NCBI GenBank assembly: GCA_030374805.1
Contig: JARGSG010000069.1
Span: 62,001-126,000 of the forward strand
Source: Gracilaria gracilis
Lineage: Eukaryota; Rhodophyta; Florideophyceae; Gracilariales; Gracilariaceae
DNA length: 64,000 nucleotides
Reading direction: 5' to 3'
In this document: positions 54,835 to 64,000 of the stretch, one piece after another
How the letters are laid out: each line of letters begins with the position of its first letter
How positions within the stretch are numbered: the first letter of the stretch is position 1
Translations under genes and position numbers: made by a program
The notes under the pieces: generated by a model
The model's database searches: none
What the model was told of the DNA's origin: nothing
The model's input: the letters and a program-made list of their open reading frames with translations, nothing else

Positions 54835-57800
54835 ACTACGTACTCTGCTTCAGCCGATGGAAAAGCGATGACTGTTTGACGCTTAGATTCCCACATGACC
54901 GGTGCGGAGGTGACGAAGATAACGAATCCAATCGTCGACCGGCCCGTTTGTAGGCACCCCCAACGGGCATCAGCTCACGCACAAAGTGATGTCGGGGATG
55001 CACACCTCTTCGCCGGAATATGACGTCTGTTGTGCACTCTTCCTGCCGAATACCTGCAGATCTTTTTCAACATTTCCATGTGACGGTGACAAGCGTTATG
55101 CAGATGTTTGAAAAGTGCTGATATCGGAAAGGAGAGATCCGGACGCGTAGAAATGAAAGTGAATAATAATTCACCAATTCCAAAATGGTAGTTTCCATAG
55201 GCAGATGAGGAGAATGCGTTCTCGTTTTCCCTCGTAGGCAAGAGGTCCTCATTTGAGGGAAATAAAGTACCCACCGCGTTGGCATCTTGCATGCCAAACT
55301 TCTTCAGTAGCAATGAAGCATAACCAGATTAGTTGAAATTTATGCCAAGAGAGGAACGTTCGGTGCTCCAACCGATGAAAGATTTCCAGTCCCCGTAGAG
55401 CTTGACATCGAATGTTGCCGAAAGCCTTTTTTGAACTTGATGAGTAAGGTAGAGTCGTTGGCAACGAATGCACAATCGTCCACTATGACTGCTACCATTA
55501 AGAAATTTTCTCCTTCGCGGAACATAAATACACGGGAGTCCAATGAGGATATGACGAAATTCCAAGAAAGGAGAGTTTCCGAGAACAGTAAGCTCTAGAT
55601 TATGCCAGCCTGTGCTGCTCCATAAATGAAGTTAAATAGTTTTTAGGCATATCCAGGCTTCTGCTGAATGCCATTTGAGTCCGTGGGTTGCTCCATTACG
55701 ATTGGAATGTCGAGCTGCAAGTAAAGGTACGCATTAGAAATGTCCGCTCCCTCGCGCAAGAGATTGTGGGCCGCGTTGAAGGCAAAAAGAATGCGCAGTG
55801 CCTTGTGATAGGCAGTGGGTGCATATGTGTTGAATGGATCGAAGTCGATGAAGGGCTTTTGCTTTTCTCCCCCTAGACAGCAGCGTGCCTTAATCAAGAA
55901 CTTCTTTCTAATACCATCGAGCATCTTTTCCGTAAAGATTCATTTGAAGGGTACTGGTTTCACTCGAGGATCTCGAGGAACGAGTTCCCATGTGTCCCGA
56001 CTGACCAAAGCGTTGAATTCACGATCGATCGCTTCGCATGAGCTAAGATCCTTGCAAGCTTCTTGAAGCTGCTAGGTACGTTCGGGTCATCGATAGTCTT
56101 TTTTGAGACCCAAACTTGGGGGCAGTTCCGCGTGATTGTGTTAAACGCCCTTACCAAGTGTTCCTCTAAGTCAGAACCATTCCCACTTTGTGAGATAGGT
56201 TCCATCTCCTCGGTTTCCGGTTGACGTGTTATCCGTTCCAGGAGAGTGGAGATGTTTGGAAGGGGAGAGGAGTTAACCGACCTGAAGTCCAATACCCGGC
56301 AAGTAACAACTGAGTTATTTTCCGGTACGAACATGCGAGCGATTGTGGTATCGCTTTGCATGCTCACAAAATTGCAAACACAGAGCAAGGAAGGAGCTTC
56401 TTGTTGGGAACGGTTTTGGAGCAGCATGTGCAGGCATAGCCAGGCTGACCAAAAGTAAGAATGTGTGCGAAGTCAAAATTGGTTGTTGGGTCCCATTCTA
56501 GGATAGAAATCCGTCCCTGTATCCTTGAGGATGGAGCTCGGTTCCTTAACCAGTTCGATTGATTCATGGCTTCAGCCCAGAGGGCGATCGGAAGTTTGCT
56601 AGCAAAAAGTAGAACACGAGTCCTAGTCCAATGCTCTTGGATGAGTCTTTGTGCAGCTCTATTAGATTGCGATACATAGACTGGGGAGTAGTCCAAAGAG
56701 ATGCCATTATCGAAGCAGAACTTGTCCAACTCGTTGCTCTCATGTTCCCCGGCCCCGTCCAGGCCAACATTCTTCAAGCTAACCGAGTGGTTTGGTTCCA
56801 GCTCCGAACGGTGTTTGTACCATTCCAGATGTTTCAAGATGCCTGGTCCGGTCTTCAAGACCAAGTTGTGCTTGAAAAAGAATACAGCGGACTTCGAGGT
56901 ATAGTCGTCCAATATTGCTAGGGCATAGATTGCCCCTGATAGAGAGGGCGAGATCTTTCAAGACACGTCCATATGATTGAGATCCAACGGCTGTGATGTG
57001 GAAACAGATCGGGGGCGAGCCACCAGTAGGTTCCGTTTCATTTTCACAGTGCGGCAGGGGACGCACGTTAATGAATTCAGAATGGAGCTTTGAATGTATG
57101 GAACGGACTCGAAAGATTTGGCGAGATTCTGATACCTGCTTGGGTGCAAATGACCAGTTCACCCATGCCATTCCGTAGCCAGTTCTTGTTTGTTATTACT
57201 GGCGTTGACCACCATGACCTGTTTGCTGTCTTCCCGGAGGTTCATGATGTATAAACTGTGGTAGATTTCTGTTCCCCAAATGATATATGAGTTTAGTTTG
57301 GGATTGATGATGAAACATCCATTGAAGGGGCGGATGGTGGAGGTGAAAACCATAATGAAGTCCACACTTAGTACTCCCACTGAGAGAATGTTTGATTGAA
57401 ACGCAGGAGCGTAATAGGCTTCAACGACGATGCCACTGTTCAGAGTGATTTAGACGTGACCCTTTCCGACAAGACGAGCTGTGCCAGAAGCAGCCTGGAC
57501 AGTTTCAATGTCAATGCGCTCGTATCGGATGAATGATTTACGCGAATGTAAGAAATGATGTGTGGCCCCGGAGTCGATGTAGGACGATTCCACCTTGGTT
57601 TGAGATAAGAGTGTGACATTAATCTTATGCTTCGCCATGTTACTGTTGAACGGAGGTGAGGGAGGAAGATCGTCATGTCTTTGCACCACATAGGATCTGG
57701 GGTAAAAGTTTCGGTTTCCATCATCATCCTCCTTTGGTTCAAAGCGAGACTTCCAGTTTGACTGCTGGTGTCTACTTCGGTTTTCATCATGATCGCGTTG

Positions 57801-58577
57801 CGATCGACGAGAGCTATTGTTTGAGCGGGTCTGCTGTCAAAGGTCAGAACGAGAATTGTATCGTTGGTTGTTGTCCGACTGGTCGCCTTTGCGTTTGCAA
57901 AAACCGCTCGCATAATGTCCACGACGCCCGCAGTAGTAGCCGTTGTCATCGTTGCCGCATTTTACCATTGAGGACTTACTATTATTATGATCGCGTTGTC
58001 GGCATCCACCCTTGTTTGCCATATTTGCTTTGGATTGTGTCGATGTTGGCATTGGAGTGGACTGGGTTTGCTGAAGTTTGTTTGGATTCTTGCGCCAAGC
58101 GACTTCTGCTTCGACTGCGTTGACGATAGAATCAAAAATTCAGTAAGGTTTGAAATCATGGTCAGAGGGGCGAAGAAATTGGGAAGGCTTCGGTGAAACC
58201 TTCTCCTTATCCGCAAGTTCCTCGTCTTGCGTGGCCAGTTCTCCAACAATTTTCAAGAACTTCGAGACATGTTTGTTCCAGTCATCGTTGTTTTTGTACA
58301 TCAGGGTGTCTAACTTGTGATGAATTTTTTGGACTGCTTGCGTATTCGAAGTGGTAAATACACGCTTAAGCTCGTCCCATAATTCTTTCGCAGATTTCTG
58401 GTCATCGTCCACAAATATTCGGACGAGTGCGAGAGGGGAGTCACCAAGGCACAATGTGATAGTGCTCTTGGCCTTGACTGACTTCGCAAACCAGGATCTG
58501 TGTGTCCGGTTGTTCACGTTGAATCCCTCAGGACGGGCTCGAGCCAAATCGACACGAAGTCGCCGAAGTAAAAACAC
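54835..58577 (-). pseudogene. Degenerate Ty1/copia retrotransposon (gag-PR-INT-RT-RNase H)
   Basis: All copia domains are found in order on the minus strand but in shifting frames. Gag (58577-58140, with LWDELKRVF) is followed by a broken zinc knuckle near 57910 and the protease motif YIDSGATHHF (about 57550-57580). The integrase core has MDDYTS, DGAGE and SPVYVSQSN (56912-56364). The RT fingers have KARC and DISNAYL (55924-55643), the RT box VDD is in VAVIVDDCAFVAND (about 55490-55450), and RNase H has STRPDLSF (55313-54975) and WESKRQTVIAFPSAEAEY (about 54890-54838). At least four frame breaks and several stops make it dead. LTRs were not located. This is a separate class from the gypsy elements. 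Confidence 0.85.
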
Positions 58578-58736
58578 CAGCCAATCAGAAGCCGAAGCTC
58601 AACAAGTGGTACCCATCTATTGGGCCTGCATATGCAGGTAGAGCTCCGGCCCAAGCAGCTCCCGTTTCTTGAACTCTACACCAACGGGAGAGTGGAGCTC
58701 GACATCGCCCCCTTCTCTCCCAATCTTCTGTGGCCA

Positions 58737-58774
58737 AGTACGTAGAGCGCGTACTAGTACGTAGAGCGCGTACT
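58737..58774. repeat. Tandem 19-bp direct repeat
   Basis: Two exact head-to-tail copies of AGTACGTAGAGCGCGTACT. Each unit is itself partly self-complementary (AGTACG...CGTACT). It lies just beyond the 5' side of the copia gag. Confidence 0.85.
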
Positions 58775-60561
58775 CCTGCTCCAAAGCTCGCGATTTTTGA
58801 AAGAAAACCGAGAGCCTTTGCCTTCATCCACCATTCTGCTCGGCATTTCTCTCCTTTGACATCTTCTTCATTCCCAAACATAGCCGACAATCTTGTTTCC
58901 TATATCACTCTTGCGAATGTCCCAACGTTCATTTCTGACATCTCTTCGTACCCACAGATACTGCTCAGTACGTTTGAAATCATTTTGTTGTACAATTCAT
59001 CAACTAAAAGTCCGTTTCTAACCAATCTTGTCATACGGAGCTAACTAAAATTCGTTGCGCTACTATTACCTACACGAAACTGACAGATATTACCACCGGT
59101 AATTTTACATAATCCATGCACATCTGCAACGCCCTTCATCCAATCTAACCAATTTACACATGTGATGATCCTCTTCAGAAGACTTTGTCGAAATTGTTGC
59201 CAGCAAAGGTAAAACACTTGCGATGCGTACTTCCGGTACGTTTTGTATATGGGCTTTACAAAAACTATTGCAATTTCTCCGGTCTTCTAAAAGATCAGAA
59301 GGTTACAGAACTTCTGGATAAATATTCTGACTAACCCAATATTTCCTTTATATTTCTAGCTGATTAATGTACCAGTCATGAATGGAGGGAATGTAAGATA
59401 TATTTATGTGCAAAATTCAACATACTACTCTATTGTAGGGCACTTGGTTTGGCTCTCGGGTAGATAGGTATGCGAAGTTCGGTCATAAAAGGTAAAGAAT
59501 TTATCTCTGGTTGAAGGTAATGCTCTGTTATTGTGGCTGCAAAAGCACAAACAAAGGCTGCAATAATGTTTTCTTATCGTATATGCCTTATGAGGTAAGA
59601 AAGTATTATAACAATGTTCATTTTTGCCAGTTTTTTCCAACGTAGGAGACTGCACCGATTGTGTGATCAAATTGTGACAAAGCGAAAAGTAGCACTTGTG
59701 GCAAATATACACTTTGAACGGTAGTTTATCGAACATCTCTGCCTCACATGGCGACCGTCGTGATGTCCTCGTCAACTGAAGACGAAGGTAGAATTTAAAA
59801 CCACCTCCTTGCTAACTCAGACATCACAAAGGTCGCCTCCCGTGGCGGAGATGTTCGATCATGTAAACCATGAAGGACGGTATCTATAGGCATGTCATTG
59901 TGTTTTCGTCATCTTTTGTTGACTGCTTCAATTTGCTGTGCAGGTGCAAAAAGAACAAAACATGGCTACAGAGTTAATAAAATGATGCGGGCTGTAGCAG
60001 CTGTTGTCATCGTGAACTTGTGTTGGAGGTGTGTGGTTTTTATACCGACATGTTTCGTGCAGATGTGAAGCAAGACACACCCTTCAACACAAAATGGCGA
60101 TGATGATGCGGCGATGTTGTTGCCTTCTTGGATATTGTTGCCTTGTTTTATAGTGTATATAAAGGCCAGAAAACTATGGGGCTGAGGACAGAGTTACAGG
60201 CTAAGCGATAATGTTGCGATGGTGTTCTTTTTGTGAGAAGGCACGTACTCTCACGTTTAGTCACACAACTTGTGTGAGAAACTTGCGAGCACATGCCCTC
60301 TTATAAACTGCTTACGCTGTTGGAAGCTGTAAGTACATGTTACGTTGGAGCTGTTCTGAAATTCCACCTGCGATACAAAGAACGATCATATAGCAAGTAC
60401 ACAGTGTTGCCTTTAAAGAATAATGTACATACCATCTAGTACCTGTATTTCTTGTTGCCCTAATCGTCTTTATTCTCCACTATACTGAGCGCTAAACTTA
60501 AAGCATTATCTAAAGCGGCTCGGGTAGGTTCGCTTCGGGCGCGCAAAGATTGTATTCGGCC
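58775..60561. other. Intergenic region
   Basis: No supported gene. A minus-strand ORF at 59425-59775 (116 aa, Cys/His-rich) overlaps an inverted repeat and is not convincing. Confidence 0.4.
59730..59857. repeat. Imperfect inverted repeat (38-nt arms, 52-nt loop)
   Basis: Arms 59730-59767 and 59820-59857 pair at 30 of 38 positions, beginning CGAACATCTC on one side and ending GAGATGTTCG on the other. RNA from either strand could fold into a long hairpin. It could also be a small foldback transposon. Confidence 0.6.
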
Positions 60562-60747
60562 TTACGATCCATACCTGTCTCGTGAATGCTCGTCCTGGCA
60601 GCATTCGTAGTGCTCCTCACCACATCCAAGTACTTTCGCCTTTTTCTCTCTAAAGCATTCGGTGTAGCTCTTCCTTCGTTTCACAATCTTAACGTTGGCT
60701 TTGTTCAGAGCTTGGATAAAGGGTACTGAACTGTTCTCCCACAGCAC
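60562..60747 (-). CDS. Possible small ORF, 61 aa, unknown
   Basis: Basic and Cys-containing (KKAKVLGCGEEHYECCQDEH). It lies 3 bp past the stop of the 224-aa ORF on the same strand and could be a 3' continuation after a frame break, or chance. No domain. Confidence 0.2.
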   Translation of the reverse strand: MLWENSSVPFIQALNKANVKIVKRRKSYTECFREKKAKVLGCGEEHYECCQDEHSRDRYGS

Positions 60748-60750
60748 TAA

Positions 60751-61425
60751 TTATTTCTGTGGATTGGGATTTTCGCTCACTTTGAATGACTTGAACACAG
60801 AAAGAGACGGTAAACTTCCTTGCTTGTAGCTCTCCATTGCTGTGCTCAATTTCTGCTGAAAGTGGTTAGCCGCATACGGACCCATGCCCGATGTTACGCG
60901 CCTAATTTGGTCAGACATTGCCTGGGCATCAGACCATTTTACGCAAGTGCCGACCTCCTCGTCCGCCTCCGTCTTCAAAAAAAGATCAATATCCTGGGCA
61001 ACTACCTCGGACTTCTCATCACCGTTCGATTCCATTAAATTCTGTATGTTGATCATGTCCAGGACACGCGCCTCTTTTCGTAGATCACAGACCCATAGAT
61101 AGTCAATTTGCTCTGAATCGTACTTCCAGTAGTCATCAAAGAACCCTTCTACTTCAATATAGTCATCAAGAACCTCCCTCAAACGGGGAATCTGTTCGGC
61201 CATATCCTCGTAAACCATGGCACATTTCATAATGTGGCGAAAAGGGAAGCCCATCAGTTGGGTTTTCAGGCAATCGTACCGTACCAATAACTCGCTGTCT
61301 CCACCATCCTCGCTCTCTAAATCCCTTCTCGTGAACAGAACCTTCAATGCCCTTCGTTGTCGTGGAAGAGGGTTGTCGGCCTTTTGTACTAAACACACGC
61401 TCCATGTGAGGTCAAAACATGCCAC
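60751..61425 (-). CDS. Hypothetical protein, 224 aa
   Basis: Open frame with protein-like, acidic composition: FRHIMKCAMVYEDMAEQIPRL, a DYIEVEGFFDDYWKYDSEQID segment rich in acidic and aromatic residues, and a Lys/Ser-containing C-terminus. No signal peptide, no membrane segment, no family recognised. A possible donor (CAG/GTAAGG near 61440) lies upstream of the ATG on the minus strand, so the true 5' end may be in another exon. No convincing partner exon was found. Confidence 0.45.
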   Translation of the reverse strand: MACFDLTWSVCLVQKADNPLPRQRRALKVLFTRRDLESEDGGDSELLVRYDCLKTQLMGFPFRHIMKCAMVYEDMAEQIPRLREVLDDYIEVEGFFDDYWKYDSEQIDYLWVCDLRKEARVLDMINIQNLMESNGDEKSEVVAQDIDLFLKTEADEEVGTCVKWSDAQAMSDQIRRVTSGMGPYAANHFQQKLSTAMESYKQGSLPSLSVFKSFKVSENPNPQK

Positions 61426-62800
61426 GACCTGGATACCTTACCTGTACTCGTCACTCAACTCTCGCCGGTGTACATACTCGATTGATAAGACTGAGGCGCT
61501 GGTTATCGCATAACGACGTGATGGTACGACGCTTATTTTCCTTACACTTCGTTAAGCTGTAGCTTTTATACTTCGAAATCAGCTCATCAACCACTTGGGT
61601 AGGGAGAGGGAGCTCTCAATCACGAATAGATCTAGAACGGGAGCTCACCGCGGTCATTGAGCGAAGACGGGACTCATTTCGCTCTGCGGCTCTTTGTCAG
61701 GTAAGCCAATTTAGTTGGCAAGGTATTGCGCTGAACTGCACCTTCTTCGCTAATATGTACGCCCTGTACCCCGCAATCGACGGCTCAGTGTACCCGGTCT
61801 CTTGAAAGAGGTACGAACGCGAGATAGCAGCAATTCGAAAGCATGTGACCAGCAGCTGGGTTCTATGCACGTAGAGATAAGTGAACCGTACAGGTAGCTT
61901 CTCTGTATATCCAGAAAAGTACTCCTTCTGGAACTCTGCCAGTATGGTCTTGAATGAAGAGAGGGAGCGTGGTCGCCTCAGGTTGAACAGATCCCTACTT
62001 ATAGCGTCGCACCATTAGGACCGTCCAATTTTCGCGCACCACGATGCTACATTTTGCATCTGGCTCTGATCACTTAAGGGGTACAAAAGAACTGTGCTTG
62101 TTCTTTCCAACGAATAAATCAACATAAAAGGAAGCATATTGTGATGCAGACTGGGCTGGATGTCCTGAGACTAAAAAGTCTACAACAGGCTTGTTGATGA
62201 AGGTCAATAAAGCACCGGTTATGTAGACGACGAAAAAGCAAACGCTTATTGCTTTGTCATCCGGAGAATCCGAATACATTGCACTGTCGTATTGAGGGAA
62301 GGTCTTAACATGGATGAGAAGACTCTCCTGGGGCTTACGCAACGATGACGTTCTTGAAGAACAGTAGCCTAAAATGTACCCAATTTCCATATTTACGGAC
62401 AGTTCTACAGCACTGTAAATTTCAGGTTATTCTAAAACTTCCGAAAGGAATAAGCACATTGCTCTGAAATTTCATCATGTGAAAGTGCTGTTGAAGCTAA
62501 GGATTATGAATGTTGAATAGATAAGGACTAACGTCCAACCTGCGGATTTTCTCACAATGACCTTGCGCTTTGACTCGGCAGAGAAATCAAGACTTCTTTG
62601 TGGTAGTATGGCTTAACAATTTTTCGGTATATGCTGACCTTACTGCACTTTTGTTTCTTGTCTTGTATGTTTTTTTGTTTCTTTTTACTACAGTTAGTAG
62701 TCTAGGGGATTTTTGTTGCGATGTTATAGATTTTCGTTAAGAGGTTTTCTATAACAAAAAGAGACAATTGAAACGAGGACACGGAGCTTTGTCTGTTGGC
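61426..62800. other. Intergenic region
   Basis: One minus-strand ORF (62070-62390, 106 aa) contains a hydrophobic stretch (VCFFVVYITGALLTF) but no other support. Nothing else is seen. Confidence 0.35.
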
Positions 62801-62809
62801 CGCATCAAC

Positions 62810-63662
62810 ATGTCCCAACTGGCATGGACAGTGACGTATCGTAGTGTAGAAGCGATCAGGTTCGCTTTGGACCCAAAGCGATGGTGGCGGGAAATCACTC
62901 CATGCCAATCCCCAGAGCCCCAGAATCACGGCTCCAAGTCAACTAGCTCTTCATATCAGTCGTCACATTCTCACCGCAGCGCCGATTCACTCTTGTCGCA
63001 CGGCGTTCAATCATCGACGATGAGTGCTCTCCCCAGTGCGTCCGTGTCCCCAGACAATGAAAATCGGAATGCAGCACCTCCTAGCAGTGTGGCAGCCGGA
63101 GCCAATATATCGTGTGCAGCCCCACCCAAAACTGCGGCCGAAATTGTGGTGTCTGACGAAGTAACACGTACAGAAAAGAGCAGTGTAAATTGCACTCAGC
63201 ACTATAACCACGACATTATTATCATACTGCTTCAAATGATGAAAGCAGCAGGATATGGTGACCGCAATAAACAAAAAAACTTTGAAAGAAGTGTTTGCTC
63301 TTGCGACCAAAATGGCGAAGAAGCAGAACAATGTCACACGTTCAGCAAAGACGTGGCAAAAGAAGCTTACCCGAATCAAGCAGGACTACACCGCATTCAT
63401 ATCCAAGATAATTGAATCTGGAAAAGATGGCGATGACCCAGACCTGTACGACAAGCTGGAGTTCTTTGGGGAGGTGCACGAACTTGAAGATTACAAAACC
63501 CGGCACAATTCACTTGCCGTAATCAACAGCGAATCCAAAACTGCAAGAAGCGACCTTGCACCGGCAAGCTCGAGAAAAAGACAAAACATCTCTCATGCAG
63601 CAGCCACGGAATCGTTCTTCAACGGGACGAAAGAGTGTCATTTAAGACTGCTTGAGAAGTAG
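62810..63662 (+). pseudogene. Second Harbinger accessory ORF (Myb/SANT-like?), frameshifted
   Basis: ATG 62810 (MSQLAWTVTY) opens an S/P-rich N-terminal part. At the A7 run near 63274-63280 the likely frame changes to one reading TLKEVFALATKMAKKQ ... LTRIKQDYTAFISKIIESGKDGDD ... and ends at 63662. The second part, a basic helical block followed by an acidic helix, resembles the Myb/SANT-like region of Harbinger accessory proteins. It lies opposite a Harbinger transposase fragment, as in the element at 32464-46660. Confidence 0.5.
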
Positions 63663-63750
63663 AAGCACGGGAATGATGAAAAAAAGATGCGCTCAATTAC
63701 AGGAAAAAGTTCTATCTAGTTTTGTAGAGCTTCTCTACGACATAGTGAAG

Positions 63751-63999
63751 TCAAACGTCTCTTTGCTGCTTCCCTTTCCAGGTCTCCGCGGTGATATTTT
63801 CATGCTCTTCCTCCTTCTCGTCTTGCAGAAGATATGAATTGTTATTTTCGTTATTAGCAATGCACATGTTGTGCAGTATTGCGCAAGAGCTGCAGACGAA
63901 TACAATGTCATCCTCGTGTTGCTGTCAAATGCCATTTTTGAGGATCAAGAATCTTCGCTTAAGTGTTCCGAAGGTGCATTCGATGGGTTTTTTTGTTTG
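63751..63999 (-). pseudogene. Harbinger-type transposase C-terminus, partial and with internal stop
   Basis: The minus-strand frame entering at the right edge reads the terminal family motif PIECTFGTLKRRFLILK, which contains the catalytic Glu, then a TGA at 63925-63927, then DDIVFVCSSCAILHNMC, the conserved LHN motif of DDE_4/Harbinger transposases. It ends at TGA 63751-63753. The rest of the gene lies beyond the window. It converges with the accessory ORF at 62810-63662, so a second Harbinger element starts in this area. Confidence 0.75.
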
Positions 64000-64000
64000 C

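Noticed and set aside
58739-58774. CRISPR-like repeat
   Set aside because: Only two adjoining copies with no spacer, in a eukaryotic context.

Overview
The window is nuclear DNA of a eukaryote with compact, mostly intronless genes, GT-AG introns of about 60-90 bp where introns occur, and a very heavy load of transposable elements. No bacterial operons or organelle genes are visible. The mix of chromodomain Ty3/gypsy elements, PIF/Harbinger DNA transposons, a degenerate Ty1/copia element and small families of secreted or membrane proteins fits a red macroalga (Florideophyceae) best. A stramenopile is the main alternative. This assignment is inference.

Left third (1-22 kb): an old, broken Ty3/gypsy element lies on the minus strand (RT-RNase H, 1-1783). 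It was hit by gypsy element A (1784-12386, TSD GGAGC) and, 18 bp further on, by gypsy element B (12410-21938, TSD GTAGT). Both have paired LTRs, a PBS, a polypurine tract, gag with a CCHC knuckle, and pol with protease, RT, RNase H, integrase and chromodomain. Both carry inactivating lesions.

Middle (22-32 kb): an intergenic stretch, then host genes: a five-exon gene resembling ionotropic glutamate receptors (24858-26689), two tandem minus-strand DUF2207-like genes (27755-30031, one with a transmembrane segment and poly-glycine tail), and a DUF4419 gene (30575-31906).

Nested block (32.46-46.66 kb): a PIF/Harbinger element with 17-bp perfect TIRs and an ATT duplication encodes an accessory ORF (plus) and a DDE transposase (minus), converging on a 42-bp perfect palindrome. 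A third gypsy element, C (33387-44859, TSD CAACT), sits inside the accessory ORF. C is a close relative of B but carries a 927-codon antisense ORF between pol and its 3' LTR. About 1.3 kb to the right of the Harbinger element, near 47.9 kb, lies a decayed paralogous sequence that preserves the empty insertion site.

Right third (48-64 kb): a secreted or membrane protein with two 10-cysteine repeats, a small secreted Cys-rich protein, a degenerate copia element (about 54.8-58.6 kb, minus), an unknown 224-aa ORF (60751-61425, minus), and at the right edge a second broken Harbinger pair (accessory ORF plus transposase C-terminus) running off the window.
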